The notes: generated by a model from the sequence alone, not told the origin. A DNA stretch of 64,000 nt from Sva-07 sp963752815 (GCA_963752815.1 CAVVZI010000006.1:496001-560000), one strand, 5' to 3'. Positions 53,768-63,662 are shown, counted from the stretch's first letter. A program made the numbers and translations.

Positions 53768-56700
53768 ACGAGTTCCGCCGGTGGCTCGCCCGCCGTCAGT
53801 TGACGGTGTCGGTGGCGGTGCTGGTGCTCCTCGCCTACCTGCCCGCCCTCACGGCGGCGCCGGGGCGGATGCCGTCGGATTCCAAGCTCTACGTGTACCT
53901 CGACCCGGCACGGTTCCTCGCCGACACGACGACGACGTTCGACCCCCGCCAGTTCGCCGGGTGGGTGCCGCATCAGCACATCGCCTACCTGTGGCCGATG
54001 GGCCCGTGGTTCTGGTTCTTCGACGCGATCGGCGTACCCGACTGGGTCGCCCACCGGCTCTGGGTGGGCACGTTGCTCGTCGCCGCCGGGCTCGGCGTGC
54101 GCTGGGTGGCACGACTGCTCGGGCTCGGACCCACCGCCGCGCTCGTCGCGGCGATCGTCTACCAGCTCTCGCCGTACATCCTGCCCTACGTCTCGCGGAC
54201 GTCGATCCTGCTGCTCCCCTACGCCGGGCTCGGGTGGATCGTCGGCCTCACCGTGCTCGCGGCGCAGCGCGGACGATGGCGGTTCGCGGCCGGCGTCGCG
54301 CTCGTCGTGCTCACCGTGGGTGCCGTGAACGCCACGGCGCTGGCGATGATCATCCCGGCGCCGACGTTGTGGCTCGTCCATGCGGTCTGGCAACGGTCGA
54401 TCACCTGGCGGCGGGCGCTCGCGACGGCGGCCAAGGTGGCGGTCCTGTCGCTCGCCGTGTCGTTGTGGTGGATCGCGATGTTGTTGATCCAGGGCAAGCG
54501 CGGCGCCGACGTGCTCGCGTACTCGGAGTCGCTCGAATCGGTGTCGTTCACGTCGACGTCGACCGAGGTCCTGCGCGGCCTGGGCTACTGGCTGTTCTAC
54601 ATCCGCGACGTGTTCGGTGCCACGACGACGGCCTCGCTCGACTATCTCGCGTCCGTCCGGGTGATGGTGTTCGGCGTCGGCCTGCTCGCCGTGGTGCTGT
54701 GCGGCCTGGTGTTCACCACCTGGCAGCATCGGCGCTACGTCGCCCTGCTGATCGGATCGGGGCTCGTGCTCGCCGTCGGCGTCCATCCGATCGACGATCC
54801 TTCTCCGCTGATGTCGGTCCTCCTCGGCGACGGCGAGGGCGGGCTGGCGCTGGCGCTGCGCAGCAGTACGCGGGCCGTGCCGGTGCTCGTGTTCGGGTTG
54901 GCCCTGAGCGCGGCGTCACTCGTGGCGGCGTGCGGGTCGATTCGTCTGCCCAGCCGTCGGGCCTGGAACCTCTCAACCTGGTCATGGGGCGCGGTCAGTG
55001 CCATCGTGGTCGCCGTGCTCGCTGTCGGTTATCTCCCGTCGCTGCGCAACGGCGGGTTCGTCGATCCGCAACTCGAACGCGACCAGGATCCGCCGCAGGC
55101 GTGGCTCGACGCCGCGGCGCACCTCGACGCGCTGCCCGCCGGCTACCGCGTCCTGCAGTTGCCCGGTAGCGAGTTCGGTGCGTTCCGCTGGGGGTACACG
55201 GTCGACCAGCCGTTGCCGGCCCTGACGGAGCGTCCGCTGGTGACCCGTGACCTGTTGCCGCTGGGCAGTGCCGCAGCGATGGATCTCGTGTTCGCGCTCG
55301 ACGATCGGTTCCAGGACGGCGTCGTCGACGTCGATGCGATCGCACCGATCGCCCGTCTGCTCGGCGTCGACACGATCTGGGTCGCCGACGACGTCGCCTT
55401 CGACCGCTTCCGCCTCGCCCGTCCCGAGATCGTCGACGATCTCCTCACGGGTGCAGGCGCGGCGGACGCCGACCTGCTGCCGGCCGAGCGGTTCGGCGAG
55501 CCGGCCCCGAACGTGGGACCGATCGACGTCGTCGACGAGCAGTCCGTCAGCGACCCGCGCGTGGGTGCACCGCTCGCCACCGTCTCCCTGGTCGGGGTCG
55601 ATTCCCCGGTGGCGACGATCCGGGCGAAGGACGATGTGGTGGTGCTCTCCGGCAGTGGTGACGGGCTCGTCGACGCCGCCGGCGCCGGCGTGATCGACGG
55701 CTCGGAGCTGATCCTCTACAGCGCCTCGCTCAGCGGTGACGAGCTCGGCGACGCGGTCTCGAACGCGACGGAGGTGGTCGTCACCGACTCGAATCGCGAC
55801 CGCGCCCACCACTGGCGCGGTTCGCAGGACGTGACGGGCTACACGGAGGCGGGCGACGATGCGGGCGTGCTGCGCGTCCAGAGCGGCGACCAGCGCCTCC
55901 CGGTGTTCGACACCGACGACCCCGACACCCAGACCGTCTCGATCCAGGACGGCCCCGTCACCGCCACCGCCAGCGCCTACGGCGAGCCGTTCGCGTATCT
56001 GCCCGAGCATCGCCCGGTGATGGCGATCGACGGCGACCCGGCGACGAGCTGGACGGTCGGCGACCGGGGACCCGCTGTCGACGAGTACATCGTGCTCGAC
56101 GTGAGCGAACCGATCGACCACGTGACGCTGCGTCAACCGGATGCGATCGACGGGCAGCGACGCATCACCGAGGTGGAACTGACCGTCGACGATCGTGAGC
56201 CCACCCTGGTCGCGCTCGACGAATCCTCATTGGTCGGTGACGGTCAGCGCATCGACATCGATCCGACCACCGCCTCGAGCCGGATCACGCTGCGGATCAC
56301 CGGAACCGGAACGGGGACCGACGTGTCTCCGTTCGGCGACGCGATCCGCGGCGTCGGATTCGCCACGATCGACGTCGGCCTCGAACCGACGACCGAGATG
56401 ATCCGGGTGCCGGTCGACGCCACCGATGCCATGACCACGGCGGGAGCCACGACCCCGCTCAGCGTGGTGTTGACCAGGCTCCGTACCGACCCGACCGACC
56501 GCTGGCGGTCCGATCCCGAACCGGCACTGCGGCGGGAATTCGACGTGCCGAACGACGCCGCCTTCGACACGAGCGTCGTCCTGCGGGCGGACCAGCGCAT
56601 GGACGACGCGGCGCTGGCCGAACTGCTCGGCGAACCCGTCGCGGCGACCGCGCACCTCACGGGCGTGCCTGGCGCGCGTGGGGCCTCCGCCGTCGACGGC

Positions 56701-58023
56701 GACGTGGCCACATCGTGGATCACGCCGTTCGGCTCGCCCGTCGAGCAGGCACTGCACCTCGCCCTGGACGGCACCGCGGACTCCGTCTCGATCGCCCAGC
56801 CCGCCGGGACGTTCAGTCCGATCACGCAGGTGCGCATCTCCGATCCGGCCGGATCGATCGACGTCGACGTCGACCAGACCGGCGGGGCGATCGCCCTCCC
56901 CCGCCCGATCGACCTGACCGATGCGACGCTGGAGATCACCGGAATCGACGCCCGCTTCACGGTCGACCGGCGGTTCGGCGAGGGCGTCGTGCTGCCGGCC
57001 GCGATCTCGGAGATCACCTTCGACGGCACGTCGCCGGCCGTCACGCCGGCCGGCGACCACGTCGAGGAGTGCCGCGACGACCTGCTGCAGGTCGACGGCG
57101 CGCCGGTCGGCCTGTCGTTCACGGCATCGGCCGACGCCATCGTGCGCGGTGAGCCGATCGACGCCACGCTGTGCACCACGGAGGCGTCATCCGTGCTCGC
57201 CCTCGACACGGGCACCCACACCATTACATCGACAGCCGGCACCTCGACCCCGGGCACGTCGTCGGGCTTCCATGTCGACCAGGTCGTGCTCGCCGAACCG
57301 GGCGACGGTGCGGCCTCCGCCGCGACCCCCGCTCCCACGGTCACCGTCACGTCGTCGTCACGGACCGATCGGACGGTCGAGGTGGCGCCGTGTCCGCAGG
57401 GGTGCTGGGTGGTGCTCGGCGAGGGTTACAACACGGCCTGGACCGCGTCGGACGCTTCGGGGTCCCTCGGCCCGCCGACCCTCGTCGACGGGAACGCGAA
57501 CGGTTGGCGGATCGCACCGACCGATCAACCGACCACCATCACGTTCCACTGGACCGCGCAGCGGACCTTGAACATCGCGCTCATGGCCTCGGTCCTGGGT
57601 CTACTCGCCTGCATCGCCCTCGTCGTCGCCGATCGACGCCGTGACGGCGACGCACTCGTGCCGGTGCCGGTGCCGCGGCCCTTCCCCCCGTCGCAATGGG
57701 GCACCGAAGTGGTCGGTGCGGCGACGGTGATCGTCACCACGCTGGCCAGTGCGGTGCTGATCGGCTGGATCTGGGGGGTGGTGGCGCTGGCGTTGTCACT
57801 CGTGGCGTTCGCTCTCCGTCGCCAGCGTCTGCTCGCCCTCGTCGGATTCCTGATCGTCGTCGCGGCCCAGTGCTACGTCGTCCTCGTCGTACGCCGGAAC
57901 CGACCATTTCCCGGCGCCGGATTCCCGGACCACTTCGAGTGGCTCCACCCGTGGACGCTGCTCGGGGTGGTGCTGTTGACGTGCTCGGCGCTCGTGCCGG
58001 GAAGATCGAGACGATCGCCATGA
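53764..58023 (+). CDS. aftD: AftD-like alpha-(1->3)-arabinofuranosyltransferase (DUF3367)
   Basis: Predicted 1419 aa, the usual giant length. The N-terminal GT-C core (about 12 helices, residues 10-440) carries PSDSKLYVYLDPARFLADTT and RQFAGWVPHQHIAYLWPMGP, which match the DUF3367 pattern including the catalytic acidic residue. The long periplasmic part contains at least two discoidin/CBM-like domains (IDGDPATSWTVG about 757; VDGDVATSWITP about 977), and four helices close the C-terminus. It transfers arabinofuranose from decaprenyl-phosphate-arabinose to arabinan. The TTG start overlaps the preceding stop. Confidence 0.85.
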   Translation: MNEFRRWLARRQLTVSVAVLVLLAYLPALTAAPGRMPSDSKLYVYLDPARFLADTTTTFDPRQFAGWVPHQHIAYLWPMGPWFWFFDAIGVPDWVAHRLWVGTLLVAAGLGVRWVARLLGLGPTAALVAAIVYQLSPYILPYVSRTSILLLPYAGLGWIVGLTVLAAQRGRWRFAAGVALVVLTVGAVNATALAMIIPAPTLWLVHAVWQRSITWRRALATAAKVAVLSLAVSLWWIAMLLIQGKRGADVLAYSESLESVSFTSTSTEVLRGLGYWLFYIRDVFGATTTASLDYLASVRVMVFGVGLLAVVLCGLVFTTWQHRRYVALLIGSGLVLAVGVHPIDDPSPLMSVLLGDGEGGLALALRSSTRAVPVLVFGLALSAASLVAACGSIRLPSRRAWNLSTWSWGAVSAIVVAVLAVGYLPSLRNGGFVDPQLERDQDPPQAWLDAAAHLDALPAGYRVLQLPGSEFGAFRWGYTVDQPLPALTERPLVTRDLLPLGSAAAMDLVFALDDRFQDGVVDVDAIAPIARLLGVDTIWVADDVAFDRFRLARPEIVDDLLTGAGAADADLLPAERFGEPAPNVGPIDVVDEQSVSDPRVGAPLATVSLVGVDSPVATIRAKDDVVVLSGSGDGLVDAAGAGVIDGSELILYSASLSGDELGDAVSNATEVVVTDSNRDRAHHWRGSQDVTGYTEAGDDAGVLRVQSGDQRLPVFDTDDPDTQTVSIQDGPVTATASAYGEPFAYLPEHRPVMAIDGDPATSWTVGDRGPAVDEYIVLDVSEPIDHVTLRQPDAIDGQRRITEVELTVDDREPTLVALDESSLVGDGQRIDIDPTTASSRITLRITGTGTGTDVSPFGDAIRGVGFATIDVGLEPTTEMIRVPVDATDAMTTAGATTPLSVVLTRLRTDPTDRWRSDPEPALRREFDVPNDAAFDTSVVLRADQRMDDAALAELLGEPVAATAHLTGVPGARGASAVDGDVATSWITPFGSPVEQALHLALDGTADSVSIAQPAGTFSPITQVRISDPAGSIDVDVDQTGGAIALPRPIDLTDATLEITGIDARFTVDRRFGEGVVLPAAISEITFDGTSPAVTPAGDHVEECRDDLLQVDGAPVGLSFTASADAIVRGEPIDATLCTTEASSVLALDTGTHTITSTAGTSTPGTSSGFHVDQVVLAEPGDGAASAATPAPTVTVTSSSRTDRTVEVAPCPQGCWVVLGEGYNTAWTASDASGSLGPPTLVDGNANGWRIAPTDQPTTITFHWTAQRTLNIALMASVLGLLACIALVVADRRRDGDALVPVPVPRPFPPSQWGTEVVGAATVIVTTLASAVLIGWIWGVVALALSLVAFALRRQRLLALVGFLIVVAAQCYVVLVVRRNRPFPGAGFPDHFEWLHPWTLLGVVLLTCSALVPGRSRRSP

Positions 58024-59183
58024 CCGCGTCCGAGTTGGCGGTGGCCGACACCAGGCCGCGACTGCGTTACCACCCGGCGCTCGATGGTCTGCGGGCGATC
58101 GCCGTCACGCTCGTCGTGCTGTTCCATGCGGGTGCGACGTCGCGACTGCCGGGGCTCGTACCCGGCGGGTTCATCGGGGTGTCGGTGTTCTTCACGATCT
58201 CGGGGTATCTGGTCACCACCCTGCTCCTCCGCGAGGGCGCGCTCGACGGTCGGACCGGACGCATCGACTTCGGTCGCTTCTGGGCCCGGCGCGTGAAGCG
58301 GCTGTGGCCGGCGTCGCTCGCCGTCGTCGCCGTCGTCGTCCTCCTGTCGTCGTGGGCCTGGAGCGGCATGATCGCCTCCGACGCGGTGGCCGGCGTCTAC
58401 GGCTACACGAACTGGTACGTGATCTGGTCGGGTGCCGACGAGTTGCTCCGCACGATCGTCGGTCCGCTCGGACCGTTCTGGTCGCTCGCCATCGAGGAGC
58501 AGTTCTACGTCCTGCTCACGATCACCGTGCTGCTCTGCTGGCGCACGCGACGCCCGCTGCGCTGGCTCGCGGTCGCCGTCGTGGCCGGCTGGTTCGGCTC
58601 GCTCGCCGCGCAGCTCCTCATCAGCGGCCCGCAGTACCGGCTCGAGTTCGGGACCGACACGCGCGGCGGCGAGATCCTCGCCGGATGCGGACTGGCGATC
58701 CTGCTCCACCAGCGTCCTGAGCTCCTCGATCGGTGGCGACGGTGGTCCGCTCCGGCAGGAACGATCGCTCTGGCCGTCATCATGCTGATCGCCTTGACGA
58801 ACGACTACGACCCGCCGTGGCTGCTGCGCGGCGGGTACAGCGCGCTGTCACTGGTCAGCGCCGTCCTGATCGTCTCGTTGCTCGTGCCGAACCGCGTCAC
58901 CACCGCATTGGGCTGGCGGCCGCTGGTCACGATCGGGGTCGCCAGCTACTCGGTGTACCTCGTCCATTGGCCCGTGATCATGATCCTCACGCCCGAACGG
59001 GTCGGGACCGATGGTTGGACGCTGGTGGCGGTGAAGGTCGTCGTCGCCGCCCTCGTGGCCGCCGTCCTGCACGTGGTGGTCGAGCAGCCCGTCCGACGGC
59101 TGGTGGTCCCGAACCGGTCGGTCGCCGTGTGCTGGCTCGCCGCGACCGTCGCCGTGTCGGGGCTGGCGATCCTCGTGCTGTGA
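58020..59183 (+). CDS. Acyltransferase 3 (OafA/YrhL-like) membrane protein
   Basis: Predicted 387 aa. RYHPALDGLRAIAVTLVVLF, HAGATSRLPGLVPGGFIGVS, FFTISGYLVTTLLLRE, and WSLAIEEQFYVLLTITVLL are the acyltransferase-3 signatures (membrane O-acylation of glycans); SYSVYLVHWPVIMIL near the end. Ten or so helices. It probably decorates the envelope glycan made by this operon. ATG overlaps the AftD stop. Confidence 0.92.
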   Translation: MTASELAVADTRPRLRYHPALDGLRAIAVTLVVLFHAGATSRLPGLVPGGFIGVSVFFTISGYLVTTLLLREGALDGRTGRIDFGRFWARRVKRLWPASLAVVAVVVLLSSWAWSGMIASDAVAGVYGYTNWYVIWSGADELLRTIVGPLGPFWSLAIEEQFYVLLTITVLLCWRTRRPLRWLAVAVVAGWFGSLAAQLLISGPQYRLEFGTDTRGGEILAGCGLAILLHQRPELLDRWRRWSAPAGTIALAVIMLIALTNDYDPPWLLRGGYSALSLVSAVLIVSLLVPNRVTTALGWRPLVTIGVASYSVYLVHWPVIMILTPERVGTDGWTLVAVKVVVAALVAAVLHVVVEQPVRRLVVPNRSVAVCWLAATVAVSGLAILVL

Positions 59184-60007
59184 CTGCCCGACCGCGGTGG
59201 CCGGTTGTGGGCCGGTTGGCGGTGGCTCTGCTCGTACCCGCGGCGCTCGGGGTGACCGCCTGCGACGGTCCCGACGAGGACACGCCGATCGGAGCCGATC
59301 CGGTGGTGGTGACGATCGAGTCGCAGACGTGCCGCCGTCCCCAGCCACGCCTCGGAGTCGGCACGTTGCTCGCCGACGGGGTCGCGCTGACCGCCGCCCA
59401 CGTGGTCGACGAGCAGCTCAGGCGCCTCGAGGTCGACGGTCGCGCGGCACGCGTCGTCGCCACCTCGGCCGCAACGGATCTGGCCCTCGTCGCGGCTGAC
59501 ACGGCGTCGGCGACGACGGTTCGGGCCGCCGGCGACTGGTTCGCGACGATCGGGACGGCCGTACCTGTTGCCGTCGAGGCGCGGACGGCGGCGACGATCG
59601 AGACGCCGACCGGCCCGCTGCCGACCACCGTCGACCGTGCGATCACGCTGCGCGTCGACGACGTCAGCGCCGGCGTGGTCCACGACCGGAGCGTCCTCGA
59701 GCTCGCCACCGTGGTCGAGCCCGGCGACAGCGGCGCGCCGGTGGTGACCGCTGACGGCACCGTCGTGGGCGTGGTCGTGCTCAGTCGACCCGCGGCCGAT
59801 GTGTCGTACGCGGTGCGCGTTCCGGCCCTGCCGCACCTCGTCGATCGAGCCGGAAGCTCCACCGACTCCACGACACCGCCCGGCAGAAGGGGTTGCCCGC
59901 TCCGACCGGTGCACCTAGGGTGCCGTGGCAAGCGGACGGGCGGCTGCGCAACGGGCAGCCGTGGAATTGACTGGAGCATGCGGGAACGCATGCCAGAAGG
60001 GGAGCCC
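59180..60007 (+). CDS. Secreted trypsin-like serine protease without its own stop codon
   Basis: A GTG at 59180, overlapping the acyltransferase stop, starts a frame with a lipoprotein-like signal (LAVALLVPAALGVTACDG) and a trypsin fold: LTAAHVVD (His), ATDLALVA (Asp) and VEPGDSGAPVV (Ser). The domain ends near residue 225, but the frame has no stop and continues through 59880-60007 into the next gene in the same phase. TAG (59916) and TGA (59968) occur in the other frames, so a one-base error may have removed the real stop. Substrate unknown; outside the cytoplasmic membrane. Confidence 0.75.
59893..60006 (+). promoter_or_regulatory. Promoter, leader hairpins and ribosome site of the amino-acid importer
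   Basis: TTGCCC (59893-59898), 17-bp spacer, TAGGGT (59916-59921) form a probable sigma-A promoter. The leader contains CGGCTGC/GCAGCCG (59941-59961) and GCATGC/GCATGC (59976-59993) stem-loops, then AAGGGGAG before the ATG at 60008. A leader of about 80 nt argues that the importer is transcribed apart from the protease. Confidence 0.45.
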
Positions 60008-61177
60008 ATGTCCACGTCCACGTACTTCAGACGATCCGCCCTACCGCTCGTAGCGATCCTCGTGTTCGCCGCGGGCTGCACGAGTGACGACGATCCCGCC
60101 GGCGACACCGCCGGCAGCGGCGCGCCGGCCTCCGATGCACCTGCCGGGTCGACCGCCGGCAGCGAGGCGCCCGCCGGCAGCGCCGCGCCGGGCGACACCG
60201 TGGAGGAGGTGCAGTCCTCCGGATCGACGCTCGACGCCGTCCAGGCCGCGGGAACGTTCAACTGTGGGACGCGCGACGACCTTCCGGGGTTCGCCACGCT
60301 CGATCCGAGCGGCGAGCACGTCGGCTTCGACTCCGACTTCTGCCGGGTGATCGCGGCGGCCGTGCTCGGCGACGCGACCGCGGTCGAGATGGTCGACGTC
60401 GCCACCGACGACCGGTTCACCGCCCTCCAGTCCGGCGAGATCGACGCGCTGGTGCGCAACACGACCTTCACCGCGACCCGTGACGGTGCGGAGGGGGCCA
60501 CGTTCCTCCAACCGACGTTCTATGACGGTCAGGGCATGATGGTGGCGGCCGACAGCGGCTTCGCCACCCTCGCGGACATGGACGGCGTGATCGTCTGTGT
60601 CGCCCAGGGCACCACCACCGAGGGCAATGCGGCGGCCGAAGCCGCCCGCCTCGGGGTGAGCTGGGAGATCCGGCCGTTCGAGGACGTCGACCTCATCCAG
60701 GAGGCGTTCGTCGCCGGGCAGTGCGACGGCTGGTCGTCCGACACGAGCCAGCTCACGGGGCTGCGGTCGACCTATCCCGACGGCCCCGAAGCGTTGACCA
60801 TCCTGCCCGAGGTGTTCTCCAAGGAGCCCTTGGCGCCCGCGGTCGCCGACGGCGACAGCCAGTGGGCCCAGGCGGTCAACTGGGCGATCCTCGCCACCAT
60901 CCAGGCCGAGGAGTTGGGGATCACGTCGGAGAACGTCGACACCTTCGCCGACACGACCGACGTCAACATCCAACGCTTCCTGGGTCTCGAGGTCGAGGGT
61001 GAGGGCGTGCTCGATCCGGGGCTCGGTCTGCCGGCCGACTTCGGCTTCCAGGTGGTCAAGCAGGTCGGGAACTACGGCGAGATCTTCGAGAAGCACCTCG
61101 CCCCGCTCGGCCTCGAGCGCGGCGTGAACGCTCTCTGGACCGATGGCGGCCTGATGTACTCGCCGCCGTACCGCTGA
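60008..61177 (+). CDS. General L-amino-acid ABC substrate-binding lipoprotein (AapJ-like)
   Basis: Predicted 389 aa. Lipobox VAILVFAAGCTSDDD, Gly/Ser/Ala/Pro linker to about residue 70, then an SBP family 3 domain: GTFNCGTRDDLPGFATLDP, GFDSDFCRVIAAAVLGD, VRNTTFTATRDG, VCVAQGTTTEGN, PEVFSKEPLAPAVADGDSQW. The C-terminus GVNALWTDGGLMYSPPYR is characteristic of AapJ/BztA proteins. First gene of the importer. Confidence 0.92.
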   Translation: MSTSTYFRRSALPLVAILVFAAGCTSDDDPAGDTAGSGAPASDAPAGSTAGSEAPAGSAAPGDTVEEVQSSGSTLDAVQAAGTFNCGTRDDLPGFATLDPSGEHVGFDSDFCRVIAAAVLGDATAVEMVDVATDDRFTALQSGEIDALVRNTTFTATRDGAEGATFLQPTFYDGQGMMVAADSGFATLADMDGVIVCVAQGTTTEGNAAAEAARLGVSWEIRPFEDVDLIQEAFVAGQCDGWSSDTSQLTGLRSTYPDGPEALTILPEVFSKEPLAPAVADGDSQWAQAVNWAILATIQAEELGITSENVDTFADTTDVNIQRFLGLEVEGEGVLDPGLGLPADFGFQVVKQVGNYGEIFEKHLAPLGLERGVNALWTDGGLMYSPPYR

Positions 61178-61197
61178 CCTCGAAACTCAACCCGACG

Positions 61198-62346
61198 GTG
61201 ACCCGGCGCGTGCCCCTGTGGCGCGACGTCCGGGTCCTCCGTTGGATCGTCCAGCTGGCGATCGTCGCCGTGGTGGCGGCGATCGTCATCTGGCTGTACG
61301 GCAACTACACGACCAACGCCGCCGAGGCGAACATCCCGACGAACTTCGACTTCCTCGACAACCCGGCGTCGTTCCAGATCACCGGCAACTCGCTGTCGCA
61401 GAGTGCGCCGGTGCGCGACGCCCTGGTCCAGGGTCTGCTGAACACCCTGCGGGTGTGCGTCGCCGGGGTCATCGCGGCGACGATCCTGGGGACGCTCGTC
61501 GGGATCGGTCGGCTGTCGAGCAACTGGATCGTGCGCAAGATCGCCACCGTCTACGTCGAGGTCGTGCGCAACATTCCGCTCGCCCTGTTCCTGGTCGCCG
61601 GCCTGCTCGTCATCGTCCTCGGCGTGTTACCGACCATCAACGACGCGTGGGACTTCCTCGGGCTGGTCATCCTCTCGAACCGCGGCCTGGCCGTGCCGTG
61701 GTACGAGGGAGGCAGCGGACGGGGGCTGCTGCTGATCATGCTGATCGGCGGCCTCCTGTGGTGGGCGGTCGCCCGGTGGCGACGTTCGGTGTCGAACCGC
61801 ACGGGCGCGCCGGCACGATCCGGCCTGTGGGGCGGTCTGGTCTTCGTCGTCGTGATGGTCGTCGGTTGGTTCGCCTTCGGCTACACGTGGAGCGTGCCCG
61901 CCGTCGAGGGGCGCGCCACGGCGGGCGGAATGCGAGTGGATCCGTCGTTCTTCGCGTTGTTCTTCGCCCTCGTGATCTACACCGCCAGCCACATCGCGGA
62001 GATCGTGCGCGGCTCGATCCAGGCGGTGCCCCTCGGTCAGGCCGAGGCGGCCGACGCGGTCGCGCTGAGCGGGTTCCAGAAGATGTGGTTCGTCGTGTTG
62101 CCGCAGGCCCTCCGCATCGCCATTCCACCGCTCGGCAACCAGTACCTCAACCTGATCAAGAACTCCTCACTCGGCGCGGCGATCGGCTTCTACGACCTGA
62201 CCCTCGTGGCCACGACGACGGTCGGCAACGGATCACCGGCCGTGCCGGTGTTCGCGCTCACGATGCTCGTGTACATCTCGCTGTCGCTCGTCACGTCGTT
62301 CATCGTCAACGTGGCCAACCGTCGGATGGCGCTGGTCGAACGATGA
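61198..62346 (+). CDS. Amino-acid ABC transporter permease (AapQ-like)
   Basis: Predicted 382 aa with a GTG start 20 bp after the binding protein. Features of AapQ: NYTTNAAEANIPTNFDFLDN, LLNTLRVCVAGVIAATILGT, a large extra loop between helices, and the EAA motif EAADAVALSGFQKMWFVVLP, then IPPLGNQYLNLIKNSSLGAA. The long length reflects the family's extra helices. Confidence 0.93.
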   Translation: MTRRVPLWRDVRVLRWIVQLAIVAVVAAIVIWLYGNYTTNAAEANIPTNFDFLDNPASFQITGNSLSQSAPVRDALVQGLLNTLRVCVAGVIAATILGTLVGIGRLSSNWIVRKIATVYVEVVRNIPLALFLVAGLLVIVLGVLPTINDAWDFLGLVILSNRGLAVPWYEGGSGRGLLLIMLIGGLLWWAVARWRRSVSNRTGAPARSGLWGGLVFVVVMVVGWFAFGYTWSVPAVEGRATAGGMRVDPSFFALFFALVIYTASHIAEIVRGSIQAVPLGQAEAADAVALSGFQKMWFVVLPQALRIAIPPLGNQYLNLIKNSSLGAAIGFYDLTLVATTTVGNGSPAVPVFALTMLVYISLSLVTSFIVNVANRRMALVER

Positions 62347-62356
62347 GGCCTGAACG

Positions 62357-63637
62357 ATGAGCGACGCCATCGTCGAACTCGGTTCCGAACCGGTCATCCA
62401 GCCCCCGGTCGATCGCGGGCCGACGACGCGGCGGGGCGCCGGCGTGTGGGTCCGCCACAACCTCTTCCGCACCCCGCTCGACGGCGTGCTGACGGTCGTG
62501 TTCGGCACGATCTCGGTCGTCGTGCTCTACAAGGTGTTCACCTTCGTCTTCCTGACCGGACGGTGGGAGATCATCCGCGTCAACCTCCAACTGCTGATGA
62601 TCGGACGCTTCCCAGCGGCGCACGTGTTGCGGCTCGCCGTGACGGTGGTCGGACTGGCGGCCTGGGGCGGCCTGATCGCGGGGCTCATCAGCGGGCGACG
62701 CGCCCGGGCCGGCACGGCGCGTCGACTCCCACTGCGCCGACGGGTGGCCGATCTGATCGGCCGGTTCTGGGCGCTCGCACTCGTGGTCCTCTACCTGCTC
62801 GTGCTGGCGGGGACGCCGGGGCCGTGGATCATGGTGGGGCTGGCGCTCGCCGCTGCCCTGGTGACGAGGATCGCCGGTGATTGGCTCGGCCGCCGCCGGC
62901 CCAACCGGGCGATCACCGTCGGGCTCGCGCTCCTCCTCGCGGCGATCCCGCTCGGGCTCTACCTGTACGTCGTCACCGCCGTCGGATTCGACGAGTGGGG
63001 CGGGTTCCTGCTCAACCTGTTCCTCGCCGTGTGCTCGATCGTCCTCTGCTTCCCGCTCGGTGTGCTGCTGGCGCTGGGGCGGCGATCCGGACTGCCGCTC
63101 GTGCGCTGGATGTGCACGGTGTACATCGAGATCATCCGTGGCGCTCCCCTCTTCGTGCTCCTGCTGCTCGCCAACGTCGCCCTCGGGTTCTTCGTGCCGA
63201 CGACCCTGGCTCCCGAGAAGGCGACCCGCGCGATCGTCGTGTTCACGCTGTTCACCGCCGCCTACATGGCCGAGATCGTCCGGGGCGGGTTGCAGTCGAT
63301 CCCGCGCGGCCAGATCGAGGCGGCGAAGGCGGTCGGCCTCTCACCGGTGCGCCAGACGGTCTACGTCGTGCTGCCGCAGGCGCTGCGCAACGTGATCCCG
63401 GCCCAGATCGGCCAGTTGATCTCGTTGTTCAAGGACACGACGCTGGCCGGCATCGCGATGGGGCTCTTCGAACTGCTGAACGTGTCCTCGGCGATCACGG
63501 CCCAGGAAGCGTTCCGCGGGCAAGGACTGATCGGTGAGACGATCACGTTCGCCGCGCTGATGTTCTGGATCGTGGCGTTCACGATGAGTCGGGAGAGCCA
63601 GCGCCTCGAGCGGCGGCTCGGCGTGGGTACGAGATGA
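62357..63637 (+). CDS. Amino-acid ABC transporter permease (AapM-like)
   Basis: Predicted 426 aa. N-terminal WVRHNLFRTPLDGVLTVVFG and several helices before the core; EAAKAVGLSPVRQTVYVVLP is the EAA loop, followed by IPAQIGQLISLFKDTTLAGI. 10 bp after the partner permease. Confidence 0.93.
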   Translation: MSDAIVELGSEPVIQPPVDRGPTTRRGAGVWVRHNLFRTPLDGVLTVVFGTISVVVLYKVFTFVFLTGRWEIIRVNLQLLMIGRFPAAHVLRLAVTVVGLAAWGGLIAGLISGRRARAGTARRLPLRRRVADLIGRFWALALVVLYLLVLAGTPGPWIMVGLALAAALVTRIAGDWLGRRRPNRAITVGLALLLAAIPLGLYLYVVTAVGFDEWGGFLLNLFLAVCSIVLCFPLGVLLALGRRSGLPLVRWMCTVYIEIIRGAPLFVLLLLANVALGFFVPTTLAPEKATRAIVVFTLFTAAYMAEIVRGGLQSIPRGQIEAAKAVGLSPVRQTVYVVLPQALRNVIPAQIGQLISLFKDTTLAGIAMGLFELLNVSSAITAQEAFRGQGLIGETITFAALMFWIVAFTMSRESQRLERRLGVGTR

Positions 63638-63662
63638 GTGAGACCAGTTGAGTGGGAGCCAG

